Shown in pieces: positions 43,914 to 52,105 of a DNA stretch of 64,000 nt (its first letter is position 1; every line of letters begins with the position of its first letter). The position numbers and the translations under genes were made by a program. This stretch comes from Candidatus Peribacteria bacterium (GTDB lineage: Bacteria; Patescibacteriota; Gracilibacteria; UBA1369; LOWO2-01-FULL-3). The notes beneath the pieces are model-generated. The model made no database searches. It had not been told where the DNA came from and was given only the letters and a program-made list of their open reading frames with translations. Where the stretch lies: contig CALRGJ010000005.1 of the NCBI GenBank assembly GCA_943357285.1, positions 1 through 64,000 of the forward strand. Reading direction: 5' to 3'.

Positions 43914-44945
43914 ATGCAGCTAACAAATGCCGAAAAATTCACGTTGCGCCAAAAAATTTCTGACTACGCTAAGTCTATTGGTTTTGATTTGGTAGGATTT
44001 TCTCCGGCAAAAATTGAAGAAAAATATTTGCATGCTTTTGAAGATTGGCTAGGAAATGGTCGCGAAGGAAGCATGGAATATATGAAGAAAATTGAGCAGC
44101 GCCGCGATCTCTCTAAAATTCTTCCAGACGCAAAATCCGTGATTGTTTTTGGCATGAATTATTTTCACGAGCAGCCGCCACTCAAGCGTAGTCATGGCCG
44201 TGTCGCACGCTATGCCTATGGCAGGGATTATCACAAAATCATTGGGAAGAAATTAAAATTGGTAGAAAAATTCATTGGGGAGATTTGCCAAGATCAATTG
44301 ACCAGCACTTCACCAATTCTCTCCAAATCCTACGTCGACACAGGACCAATCTTAGAACGCGCTCTTGCTGAACAAGCCGGACTCGGACGCATTGGGAAAA
44401 ATTCTCTCCTCATTACTGAAAAATTTGGTTCTTGGATTTTCCTCAGCGAAATTATTACGACGTTGGATTTAAATTTCGCACCCGCCACCACCTCCGCAAT
44501 ACAGCCGTCCTCCTCCCGCTGGTCCTCTCCATCCCAAAAATCTTTCAATGTCTGTGGCAACTGCAACAAATGTATGACAGCTTGTCCTACTGGTGCGATT
44601 ATTGCTCCTGGAGTGGTAGATTCTCGCCTCTGCATTTCCTATCTCACAATAGAAAATAAAGAAAAAATTCCACCAGCCCTCGCAAAAATTATCAAAAAAA
44701 CTAAACGTCTGTATGGCTGTGATATTTGTCAGGAGGTTTGCCCGCATAACGATGCACGAGCCAAAATTGCCACCGCTCCACAAGACGGTTTATTCACACC
44801 AATCGCCGGAGACTCACTCGAAATAAAAAAAGTTCTCGCTAAAACCTGCGCCTCCGAAGAAACCTTTCTGAAAACTTTTGCCGGCTCGCCTGTCATGCGC
44901 GCAAAAAGAAAGGGGCTCACCCGCACTGCAAAAATATTTATTTAA
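43914..44945 (+). CDS. queG: epoxyqueuosine reductase QueG
   Basis: 343 aa from ATG 43914 (a frame to ATG 43851 adds 21 residues). Cobalamin- and Fe-S-dependent last step of tRNA queuosine synthesis. N-terminal domain with FDLVGFSPA, KSVIVFGMNYF, GRVARYAYGRDYH and KSYVDTGPILERALAEQAGLG; two 4Fe-4S clusters at CGNCNKCMTACP and CDICQEVCP. An Ala/Ser/Pro insertion (TTSAIQPSSSRWSSPSQ) precedes the first cluster. No other queuosine gene is in the window, which could mean salvage or an unlinked pathway. Stops interlock with the next gene. Confidence 0.93.
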   Translation: MQLTNAEKFTLRQKISDYAKSIGFDLVGFSPAKIEEKYLHAFEDWLGNGREGSMEYMKKIEQRRDLSKILPDAKSVIVFGMNYFHEQPPLKRSHGRVARYAYGRDYHKIIGKKLKLVEKFIGEICQDQLTSTSPILSKSYVDTGPILERALAEQAGLGRIGKNSLLITEKFGSWIFLSEIITTLDLNFAPATTSAIQPSSSRWSSPSQKSFNVCGNCNKCMTACPTGAIIAPGVVDSRLCISYLTIENKEKIPPALAKIIKKTKRLYGCDICQEVCPHNDARAKIATAPQDGLFTPIAGDSLEIKKVLAKTCASEETFLKTFAGSPVMRAKRKGLTRTAKIFI

Positions 44946-45595
44946 TGTATTTCGGTAGAAGAATATTTTACGGCTTTAGACTTCGTTTCGTTTTCCTTAA
45001 AATTACGCAGTTCACCATCAGCGAAAGTAGCGTCTACAATTTTTCTTATAAATTTAGAGCAATAGATGATAAATTCTTGAATTCTTATTGTGGAATATGG
45101 TGATTCTTCAGTCTTTGGACCATCTATTCCTAATCCCATAATGACGGATCGCATTTTAACTTCCAAACGGGTCATTACTACATTTTTAAATTCCTCACTT
45201 TTGAACGGGTTTCCATAGGAATAGTCCCACACCTTAAGACCATCTCTCAAAAATTTATCAACACAGAGATAAAAAAGATTTATTTCTTCAGGTGAGATGA
45301 CTCCTTCAGAAATCATTTCAAATAATTCTTCCAGCTCCGCAGCCTGAGGATCGTCTTCGTAAGTCTTCATTTCTAAGATTTTTATATTTCCCTTCCCCTG
45401 CCTAATGGTAGAAAACATCAATCTATTAACTGTTTTTAGAATATCGCCAGACTGCACTATTTCCCCTAACCATGATAGGCTCTTTGGCTGACAATCTGGA
45501 GCCAAGCAGTCTCCGTCAACGTTTAAACCAAGGCCGGCATCATCCATTTCTGCCGAAAATTTTCCGTACATTGATATTTCTGGTTCGAAATGCAT
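44942..45595 (-). CDS. uncharacterised 217-aa protein
   Basis: Not recognised. Soluble; helical middle (TVNRLMFSTIRQGKGNIKIL, AELEELFEMISEGVISPEEI, FYLCVDKFLRDGLKVWDYSY) and a basic/polar C-terminus. No catalytic pattern seen. It is transcribed from its own promoter and shares stop tetranucleotide TTAA (44942-44945) with queG. Confidence 0.55.
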   Translation of the reverse strand: MHFEPEISMYGKFSAEMDDAGLGLNVDGDCLAPDCQPKSLSWLGEIVQSGDILKTVNRLMFSTIRQGKGNIKILEMKTYEDDPQAAELEELFEMISEGVISPEEINLFYLCVDKFLRDGLKVWDYSYGNPFKSEEFKNVVMTRLEVKMRSVIMGLGIDGPKTEESPYSTIRIQEFIIYCSKFIRKIVDATFADGELRNFKENETKSKAVKYSSTEIH

Positions 45596-45620
45596 AGTGT
45601 GAATTAGATTTAAAGAGATG

Positions 45621-45649
45621 TTTATACGCTAAAAACAGATCTGAGTCAA
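45621..45649 (-). promoter_or_regulatory. promoter of the 44942-45595 gene
   Basis: TTGACT (45649-45644), 17-nt spacer, TATAAA (45626-45621), leader of about 20 nt. Confidence 0.6.
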
Positions 45650-45671
45650 GCACCTTGCGAATAGTGAACTA

Positions 45672-46574
45672 TTAGATCAAATCCTTCACGTCGTAATGCC
45701 TCACTTCATCTACTAAACTCGTCTTCACACCTTCTCTATTCGTCTGCAAACTCAAGAAATCTTTTTTCTCAATATTTTCATAAATTAATCCAAGATAAAT
45801 TTCTTTATCCATATCTTGTACCAATTTTTTTGCTGCCCAAATGTCGTTCCTATCATATCCTTTCAAATCTTCCACGTATTTTACGCGTGAAGCATACCAA
45901 TCTTCCGTCGTTAGGCGATTGTAGGTTGGGCAAGATTGCAAAATTTCCAGATAAGCAAAACCTTTATGTCTCATTGTCATTCTAAATAATTCCGTCAGAT
46001 GATCCACGTCTCCAGAAAATCCACGAGCCACAAAAGTTGGATTCAAACTCAACACAAATTCCAAAGTATTTATCGGTTCAATAGACACACCACCAGGAGT
46101 TCCATTCATTTTAGCTCCAATACGAGTAGTAGAAGAAGCCTGACCAATTGTTAAACCATAATTTTCATTATTATGATGAACAAAAACCATAGGGAAATTA
46201 TTTCTTACACCATGAACCAAGTGTCCCACGCCTTCACTAAAAGTCGCACCGTCACCGGCAAAAGCAATCACTTTCATCTTGTCATTTGCCAAAGCTGCAC
46301 CTGCCGCTGTGCTAATAATACGGCCATGCAATCCATGTAAAGTATTAGCTTCAAATTTATCGGAACCATTTCCAGAACATCCAATGTCAAAAAACAAAGC
46401 AAAATCTTTTCTCTCTTTTCCTTCCAAAACTAGAGCTCTCGCTAAAGCATTTTGAATGCCATAGTTTCCGCATCCACTACACCAAGTAATCACTTTATCA
46501 GTTTCATATTTGAGTAATTTGTCCGCCTTAGCGATCAACTCATCCCTAGTTTTCTTGTCCATTTTTTTGATCAT
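45672..46574 (-). CDS. korB: 2-oxoacid:ferredoxin oxidoreductase beta subunit
   Basis: 300 aa. Thiamine diphosphate-binding motif AGDGATFSEGVGHLVHGVRN followed by NNENYGLTIGQAS; N-terminal WCSGCGNYGIQNAL and FDIGCSG carry the Cys ligands for the 4Fe-4S cluster. It pairs with KorA, whose end it overlaps by 4 nt. The two-gene form without separate ferredoxin-like delta subunit matches the KorAB type that oxidises 2-oxoglutarate or related acids; substrate choice cannot be read from sequence. Confidence 0.93.
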   Translation of the reverse strand: MIKKMDKKTRDELIAKADKLLKYETDKVITWCSGCGNYGIQNALARALVLEGKERKDFALFFDIGCSGNGSDKFEANTLHGLHGRIISTAAGAALANDKMKVIAFAGDGATFSEGVGHLVHGVRNNFPMVFVHHNNENYGLTIGQASSTTRIGAKMNGTPGGVSIEPINTLEFVLSLNPTFVARGFSGDVDHLTELFRMTMRHKGFAYLEILQSCPTYNRLTTEDWYASRVKYVEDLKGYDRNDIWAAKKLVQDMDKEIYLGLIYENIEKKDFLSLQTNREGVKTSLVDEVRHYDVKDLI

Positions 46575-48292
46575 TTGTTTGCATCAATAAATTTTTCTAG
46601 GTCATTCAAATAGAATGGTCGTCCATCATATTTGAGTAAGCGATTTTTGAATTTTAAACCTGTCTTTGCTTCAATTAAATTGCCTAGTTGTCCCTGATAA
46701 TTTCCTTCAATTAAATTCACATCTTTATTTTCCTTGAAGAATTTTTTCAATACTTCAGTCTTCAATGGAAACACAAAACTATAATGTAGATAATTTACCT
46801 TCACTCCTTTTTCCGCATACTCCTTGATAATATCGCGCATTACATTTTTAGAACTTCCCCATCCTACAAAAGAAATGTCAGCACCCACTTCGCCATAAAT
46901 TTCCGGCTCCGGCAAAGCTTCAATCAAAGCTCCCATTTTTCTCATTCTCTTATCTATCATTTTTCTTGATGGCTCGGCATCTTCTGTCAGACTTCCATCT
47001 TCCAAATGTTCATCACTATTTGCGAAATAATAAGCGTCACTCGCACCAGGTACCCAGCGCTTAGACACGCCACTTCCTGTAATTCTAAATCGGTCTTCAT
47101 TCACTAAACTCTTAAGATCTTCTCCTTCTACCAGTCCTCTTTCGATCTTGATTTTTTCTTGGTCAAACATCGGAATAGTCCAATACGTTTCTGCAATCCC
47201 CTTTTCCGTCAAAAGAACGACAGGAATTTGGAATTTTTCCGCGTAATTAAAAGCATGTTGAGTTAAATCAAAAGCATCAGAAGGATCGCCCACAGCCACT
47301 ACCAATCTAGTAAATTCTCCATGTGCTGAATAAATAGCCAAATCTAAATCCGCCTGACAAGTCCAAGTCGGCATACCTGTTGCCGGACCAGGTCTCTGCG
47401 CAATACAAATCACCAGTGGACACTCAATCATTCCAGCCAAAGAAACAGTCTCCGTCATCAAATCATATCCTCCACCAGAAGTAGCACAAAAGGCTCTCGT
47501 ACCCATATGCATTGCACCCAATGTCATACTTGCCACGCTAATCTCGTCCTCCACTTGTTTTACGAGCATTCCAGTCTTCGCCGCAAAATTGGCCATATGG
47601 GTTAGCACCGTACTTGCCGGACTCATAGGATAAGCGAAATAAGCACGACATCCCGCATGCACCGCGCCAAGTGCAATCGCCTTATTCCCTTCCATCAAAA
47701 TTGTTTTTGGCACACTTGTCGGCATTTTTATATCCATAATTTTTTCCGACTTCTCAAATCCCGCTTTCAGACATCTCAAATCCGCTTCCAATAATTTTGG
47801 TTTACTCTTAAATCTTTCAGTTACTTCCGCTTCAATATATTTGTATTCCAAGCCAAGAGCTTTCCACATCATTCCCAATAGAACGACATTACTCATCAAT
47901 ACATTTCCACCACTTTCCAAAGCCACAGTTCTTATCGGTAAATGTACTTCTTTCACACCTTTTGCTTTCGCTTTTTCTAGAGCCTCCTTTCCTTCAATTA
48001 CTCTTTCCTGTCCATGCACCAAAATTCCGCCTTCTTTCAAACTATCGACATACATTTTCAAACTCAAAGAATCAATCGCCATAATCAAATCCACTTCTTC
48101 ACGCAAAGCATAGATAGGCTCTTCGCTCGCTGTAATATTGAAGCAAGCATGGCCACCTTTAATAACCGAAGGATATTCTCTTTCGGCCACGAGATAAAAT
48201 CCCATATTCTGTAGAGCTTTCAAAATGATGTCGCCCGTACTGAGCAATCCACCTCCGCTAGCTCCTGCAATTTTTATTGAAAATCTATTCAT
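46571..48292 (-). CDS. korA: 2-oxoacid:ferredoxin oxidoreductase fused gamma-alpha subunit
   Basis: 573 aa. Gamma domain first (IKIAGASGGGLLSTGDII to about residue 185, with REYPSVIKGGHACFNI), then the alpha pyrimidine-binding domain (GNKAIALGAVHAGCRAYFAYPMSPAS, read in parts; QVEDEISVASMTLGA; TSGGGYDLMTE; QRPGPATGMPTWTCQADL) and a C-terminal transketolase-like domain. Forms an enzyme with KorB that converts a 2-oxoacid and CoA to acyl-CoA, CO2 and reduced carrier. The ATG overlaps the flavodoxin stop by one nt, pointing to flavodoxin as electron acceptor. Confidence 0.93.
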   Translation of the reverse strand: MNRFSIKIAGASGGGLLSTGDIILKALQNMGFYLVAEREYPSVIKGGHACFNITASEEPIYALREEVDLIMAIDSLSLKMYVDSLKEGGILVHGQERVIEGKEALEKAKAKGVKEVHLPIRTVALESGGNVLMSNVVLLGMMWKALGLEYKYIEAEVTERFKSKPKLLEADLRCLKAGFEKSEKIMDIKMPTSVPKTILMEGNKAIALGAVHAGCRAYFAYPMSPASTVLTHMANFAAKTGMLVKQVEDEISVASMTLGAMHMGTRAFCATSGGGYDLMTETVSLAGMIECPLVICIAQRPGPATGMPTWTCQADLDLAIYSAHGEFTRLVVAVGDPSDAFDLTQHAFNYAEKFQIPVVLLTEKGIAETYWTIPMFDQEKIKIERGLVEGEDLKSLVNEDRFRITGSGVSKRWVPGASDAYYFANSDEHLEDGSLTEDAEPSRKMIDKRMRKMGALIEALPEPEIYGEVGADISFVGWGSSKNVMRDIIKEYAEKGVKVNYLHYSFVFPLKTEVLKKFFKENKDVNLIEGNYQGQLGNLIEAKTGLKFKNRLLKYDGRPFYLNDLEKFIDANK

Positions 48293-48744
48293 TATTTCAT
48301 TAATTCATTAATCTTTTCCGCCCATCTATCTACGAATCCAGTTGGTATTAAAACCATAGGATTTTTAGAAATTCTGAGAGGCATGTGTAGGATTTTTGCC
48401 TCTTTCTTCTGCAGAAATTCCATTATTATCCTCGCAGACTCCAGATGGTAATCTTTATCATATTTTGGGTCTCCAAGTCCAATGATTGCACATTTTTTTT
48501 CTTTCAAGTCCACAGTTGCCAATTTCCCTAAAAATAATTCGAAGAAATGTTCCAGCTCGCCGATTCCATAAGTAGGACAGGCAAGAATCAATAAATCGGC
48601 ATCAGCGGCATACACCGGATCAGCCAATCTTGCTTCGAGTAATTCCACGGAATTTCCTGCTTTTTCCAGCACTTCTTGTGCCTTCTCGCAGACCAACTCA
48701 GTGTTTCCTCCTACAGACCCGTAAACTACTTTTATCTTAGCCAT
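48292..48744 (-). CDS. flavodoxin
   Basis: 150 aa. FMN phosphate loop YGSVGGNTELV, then LLILACPTYGIGELE for the 50s/60s loop and CAIIGLGDPKYDKDYH for the 90s loop, a standard short-chain flavodoxin. First gene of the flavodoxin-korA-korB unit, so a likely electron carrier for the oxidoreductase. Promoter geometry is leaderless. Confidence 0.93.
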   Translation of the reverse strand: MAKIKVVYGSVGGNTELVCEKAQEVLEKAGNSVELLEARLADPVYAADADLLILACPTYGIGELEHFFELFLGKLATVDLKEKKCAIIGLGDPKYDKDYHLESARIIMEFLQKKEAKILHMPLRISKNPMVLIPTGFVDRWAEKINELMK

Positions 48745-48750
48745 ACATGA

Positions 48751-48778
48751 ATTCTATCAGTTTTTCCTGATCTGGCAA
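48751..48778 (-). promoter_or_regulatory. promoter of flavodoxin-korAB, leaderless geometry
   Basis: TTGCCA (48778-48773), 16-nt spacer, TAGAAT (48756-48751), six nt to ATG 48744. Confidence 0.6.
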
Positions 48779-48784
48779 TCATAT

Positions 48785-49297
48785 CTAAGCCCTATATGCC
48801 AACACGAACAAGAAATCCGACAGCCTATTTAGATATTTTAGAATTGTCCCAGCCACTTCTTTCCCCTCATCATTCATTGCTCCAGACATCTCCACCAAAC
48901 CCCTTTCCACTCTCCTACACACCGTTCTCGCAATATGTAATCTCGTAGCCAACTCTGATCCACCCGGCCTCACAAACTCTTTTACTTTATCCATCTCTTC
49001 CTCATATTTACCCATTTCTCGCTCCAAAAATTCCACATCACTCTCATCAATCATTTTAATATTCGACGGACATTTAAATTCAAAACCAACCACGGACATC
49101 ATTCTATACAAATCATCCTGTACTTTATCCATCGCCAAAGAATCTTCACCCTTCATCGAAACTCTGCACCATCCTACTAAAGCTTGTAGTTCATCCAGTT
49201 CCCCCACCAACTCAATAAACGAAGATGCTTTGCTCACTCTTCTTCCGCCAAACAAACTTGTTTCACCTTTATCTCCAGTTTTTGTGGTAATTTTCAT
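48785..49297 (-). CDS. PduO-type ATP:cob(I)alamin adenosyltransferase
   Basis: 170 aa. N-terminal ATP loop TKTGDKGETSLFGGRRVSK, LVGELDELQALVGWCR, then RPGGSELATRLHIARTVCRRVER and LKYLNRLSDFLFVLAR-like end, the full PduO/MMAB signature. Makes adenosylcobalamin. No adenosylcobalamin-dependent enzyme is in the window; a class II ribonucleotide reductase elsewhere is a usual partner. With QueG it shows that the cell handles cobalamin. Confidence 0.95.
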   Translation of the reverse strand: MKITTKTGDKGETSLFGGRRVSKASSFIELVGELDELQALVGWCRVSMKGEDSLAMDKVQDDLYRMMSVVGFEFKCPSNIKMIDESDVEFLEREMGKYEEEMDKVKEFVRPGGSELATRLHIARTVCRRVERGLVEMSGAMNDEGKEVAGTILKYLNRLSDFLFVLAYRA

Positions 49298-49303
49298 AGT
49301 TGG

Positions 49304-49332
49304 ATTATATAATACGATCCATGAGCAATCAA
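49304..49332. promoter_or_regulatory. symmetric divergent promoter between pduO-type gene and DUF5665 gene
   Basis: The perfect palindrome ATTATATAAT (49304-49313) contains TATAAT on both strands. Leftward: TTGATT (49332-49327), 17-nt spacer, TATAAT (49309-49304), six nt, ATG 49297. Rightward: TATAAT (49308-49313), seven nt, ATG 49321; its -35 is weak. Both mRNAs would be leaderless and the start codons are 23 nt apart. Confidence 0.65.
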
Positions 49333-49662
49333 ACTACTGAGCATCGCGATCATAGTATAGCTTTGGCACGAGAGGTAAAAGAACTTACAACTGAAATTTC
49401 TCGCCTAAAGAAGATGGATTTCATGCAAGTATTCAACCATCCTATAAAATTTCTTTTCTATTCTTTTCTTAAAGGATTGATGATAGGATTTGGCTCTGTT
49501 CTTGGAGCTTCAGTGCTCGTAGGAATTTTTATTTATGTATTAGCCCAAATTCGTTTAGTACCAATTCTCGGAGATTTTGTTCAGGAAGTAATTAATCAAA
49601 TTCAAACTGAACAGTCCTTTAAATCTCCTTCAACAACAACTCAACAAAATATAACTAAATAA
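49321..49662 (+). CDS. DUF5665-like small membrane protein
   Basis: 113 aa from ATG 49321 (an ATT-region frame upstream adds seven residues and would lie in the promoter). N-terminal helical segment (ALAREVKELTTEISRLKKMD), then one long hydrophobic stretch (GLMIGFGSVLGASVLVGIFI and onward) and VPILGDFVQEVINQI, the pattern of DUF5665 proteins. Role unknown. First gene of an operon with DsbA-like, VKOR and DoxX genes. Confidence 0.65.
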   Translation: MSNQTTEHRDHSIALAREVKELTTEISRLKKMDFMQVFNHPIKFLFYSFLKGLMIGFGSVLGASVLVGIFIYVLAQIRLVPILGDFVQEVINQIQTEQSFKSPSTTTQQNITK

Positions 49663-49666
49663 ATTT

Positions 49667-50329
49667 ATGGATAATAATGAAGATATAAAACGTTTTGCTC
49701 TTTGGTTTGTGGTCGGAGTAATACTTATTGGAAGCTTTTTAGCTCTCATGTTTATGAATAAGGGGCCTGAAGTTACGCCAGGTAAACTCAGCAAGCCTGC
49801 ATCTGCTGATGAATGGATAAAAGGAGATAAAGACGCAAAGGTGACTTTGGTAGAATATAGCGATTTTCAGTGTCCTGCTTGCCGTGCCTGGGAACCACGA
49901 ATTGAGAGCCTTATGAGCGAATTTGGTAATCATGTTCGTTTGGTTTATCGCAACTTCCCACTCAAAACTATTCACCAGAATGCACAAATTTCCGCTCAAG
50001 CTGCTGAGGCTGCAGGAATGCAGGGGAAATACTGGGAAATGCACAGTCTTCTATTTGAAAAACAATCAATTTGGTCTCCTCAGACATCTACTGTTGTTAA
50101 GGAAACATTCGCGAGCTATGCAGCTGACCTGGGACTTAACGTAGAACAATTCAAAAAAGATCTTGTCTCCGATAAAGCAAAGAGCTTGGTTGATGAAGAC
50201 TCAGATAGCGGTAAAGCTTCAGGAGTAGATTCAACACCAACATTTTTCTTAAATAATTCAGAAATTAAACCACAAAATAATGACAACTTTAGACAGCTCC
50301 TCAGAGATGCAGTCGACGCATCTGCCTAA
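49667..50329 (+). CDS. membrane-anchored DsbA-like thiol-disulfide oxidoreductase
   Basis: 220 aa. N-terminal membrane anchor (FALWFVVGVILIGSFLALMF), then thioredoxin fold with active site CPAC in VEYSDFQCPACRAWEP and cis-Pro loop DSTPTFFLN. Introduces disulfides into exported proteins; reoxidised by the VKOR protein encoded by the overlapping next gene. Confidence 0.92.
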   Translation: MDNNEDIKRFALWFVVGVILIGSFLALMFMNKGPEVTPGKLSKPASADEWIKGDKDAKVTLVEYSDFQCPACRAWEPRIESLMSEFGNHVRLVYRNFPLKTIHQNAQISAQAAEAAGMQGKYWEMHSLLFEKQSIWSPQTSTVVKETFASYAADLGLNVEQFKKDLVSDKAKSLVDEDSDSGKASGVDSTPTFFLNNSEIKPQNNDNFRQLLRDAVDASA

Positions 50330-50756
50330 ATGGCTTATTTGGAGCTTAATAATCGTAAGCTTCATAGGATTTCTCGATGCCAGCTATCTTACGATTGCTC
50401 ACTATACCGGACTGGCTTTGCGTTGCAGTGTATTTAGTGGCTGTGATCAGGTTACCACTAGTCCATATTCGGTTGTTTTAGGCGTTCCTGTTGCGCTTAT
50501 GGGCGTGCTCTATTATCTCACAATTTTATTGGCGACACTTTTCTATTTTGATACTAGAAAACCATATTTACCTAAATATATTGCTTGGGCCACTAACGCA
50601 GGATTAGCTGCTTCCTTTTGGTTCGTATTTTTACAGTTGTTTGTAATTAAAGCCATTTGTCAGTACTGCATGATTTCTGCAGTAACCTCCACCTTATTAT
50701 TTATTTTTGGAATAATAATTATAAAAAAATATGGCAACAAAAAACCTCAACAATGA
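50280..50756 (+). CDS. VKOR family membrane disulfide generator
   Basis: 158 aa, four membrane helices. Loop cysteines in RCSVFSGCDQV and the quinone-side CxxC in KAICQYCMISA, plus the conserved Ser in TSPYSVVLG. Oxidises DsbA and passes electrons to quinone. ATG 50280 overlaps dsbA by 50 nt; ATG 50307 is an alternative. No fused thioredoxin domain, which is supplied by the preceding gene. Confidence 0.9.
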   Translation: MTTLDSSSEMQSTHLPKWLIWSLIIVSFIGFLDASYLTIAHYTGLALRCSVFSGCDQVTTSPYSVVLGVPVALMGVLYYLTILLATLFYFDTRKPYLPKYIAWATNAGLAASFWFVFLQLFVIKAICQYCMISAVTSTLLFIFGIIIIKKYGNKKPQQ

Positions 50757-51201
50757 TTACGTCAAAGAAACAATAATTTTTCTTTTGAGAATTGCACTTG
50801 GCTGGTTATTTTTTTACGCTGGAGTGGAAAAACTGATGAATCCGGAATGGACGGCATCCGGATTTTTGTTGAATGCTAAGACCTTTCACGATCTCTATGC
50901 TTCGTTCGCTTCCGCCGGAAATATCGGTTGGGTTAATTCCATCGTACCGTGGGGAGAACTTTCTATCGGACTCGGTCTAATATTTGGGACCTTCACCCGT
51001 TTGGCCTCCTATTTCGCAATTTTATTATTGGCACTTTTTTATTTTCCGGGATTGGATTTCCCACACGTCAAAAACGGATTTATTGTAGACGAAAAAGTAA
51101 TATACATTTTGGTCTTCGCAGCCTTGATATATGTTCGCGCCGGCACCATCTGGGGCCTCGACTACTTCATCAATAAGAAAATTAAGAATTGGTTGGTGTA
51201 A
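50731..51201 (+). CDS. DoxX family membrane protein
   Basis: 156 aa with four predicted membrane helices. ETIIFLLRIALGWLFFYAGVEKLMNPEW and PWGELSIGLGLIFGTFTRLA (read in parts) are typical DoxX. In other bacteria DoxX proteins work in thiol or redox homeostasis at the membrane. Its place at the end of the DsbA-VKOR operon, overlapping VKOR by 26 nt, supports a redox role. Confidence 0.85.
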   Translation: MATKNLNNDYVKETIIFLLRIALGWLFFYAGVEKLMNPEWTASGFLLNAKTFHDLYASFASAGNIGWVNSIVPWGELSIGLGLIFGTFTRLASYFAILLLALFYFPGLDFPHVKNGFIVDEKVIYILVFAALIYVRAGTIWGLDYFINKKIKNWLV

Positions 51202-51213
51202 TGTTTGAATGAA

Positions 51214-51303
51214 GAAAATAAATTTTAAATTGCGTTCGAGCGAATAAGCCCCGTAGCCTCGGGGCGTCTCTTGAGCGAGAAAAGTAATTTAAATTTTATT
51301 TTC
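51214..51303. repeat. long imperfect palindrome, probable bidirectional terminator (copy 1)
   Basis: Outer arms 51214-51231 and 51286-51303 are near-perfect inverted repeats (GAAAATAAATTTTAAATT). In the centre GCCCCG (51248-51253) pairs with CGGGGC (51260-51265). It fills the gap between convergent doxX and lgt. The interior shares TTGCG, GAGCGA, a CGTAGC core and TTGAGC with the element at 58041-58121. Confidence 0.65.
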
Positions 51304-52078
51304 TTTTTCTAACCACCAACCACACAAAATACCCCACCGCCGCTAATACCGGCAAAATACTCAATACCTGCCCCATTGATAGCGGGAAGTCTGTTGGTAA
51401 TGGTCCGTGTAAATCCTTGAAAAATTCGAGCAAAAATCTGCCTCCGAAATATACGAAAAGAAAAGCGCTCAAAATGAATAGTTGTGGCAATTTAGTGTAA
51501 TATTTTTTGTATAAGAAATAAGTTACACCAAAGGTGGCTAGGCATAGCATCGCCTCATATAATTGCGCTGGATGACGAGGAAAATCTTCTCCTAATCTTT
51601 TAAAGATAACTCCATAATTGCTATTTGTAGGATTACCGATAATTTCGGAATTAAAGAAATTTCCAATTCTCACACAAGCCGCAGCAATAGGAATCGGAAC
51701 CACAACTAAGTCCACATATTTTGAAAATTTTATTTTGTGAACTTTTACCCAAGTTATATAAGAAATAAATAAACCGATTGTAGCTCCGTGACTAGATAGC
51801 CCACCATGCCATACTTTGAGAATTTCAGACGGATTTTCGAGGAAATAAGCAGGCTCATAAAAAAACACTTGTCCAAGTCTTGCTCCTATCAAAAGCCCAA
51901 AAAATAAATAGATAGCAATGCTATCAACGTGTTCCACCGGATAACCGTGCTTCTCAAAACTCTTAATCAAAAACAAATAACAAAATACAATTCCCAGCGC
52001 AAAAAATAATCCATACCAGTGCACTTGCAGCCCAGCAAAAGAAACTAAAATAGGATCGATATTATTTGTAAAAAGCAT
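51296..52078 (-). CDS. lgt: prolipoprotein diacylglyceryl transferase
   Basis: 260 aa, seven membrane helices. VHWYGLFFALGIVFCY, GARLGQVFFYEP, the HGG motif in WHGGLSSHGATIGLFIS, signature CVRIGNFFNSEIIGNPT and RHPAQLYEAML are all Lgt hallmarks. Transfers diacylglycerol to lipobox Cys, as in the cyclophilin lipoprotein here. Confidence 0.97.
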   Translation of the reverse strand: MLFTNNIDPILVSFAGLQVHWYGLFFALGIVFCYLFLIKSFEKHGYPVEHVDSIAIYLFFGLLIGARLGQVFFYEPAYFLENPSEILKVWHGGLSSHGATIGLFISYITWVKVHKIKFSKYVDLVVVPIPIAAACVRIGNFFNSEIIGNPTNSNYGVIFKRLGEDFPRHPAQLYEAMLCLATFGVTYFLYKKYYTKLPQLFILSAFLFVYFGGRFLLEFFKDLHGPLPTDFPLSMGQVLSILPVLAAVGYFVWLVVRKRK

Positions 52079-52105
52079 AGGAAAAAATTAGAAGGTACAT
52101 CCAAT

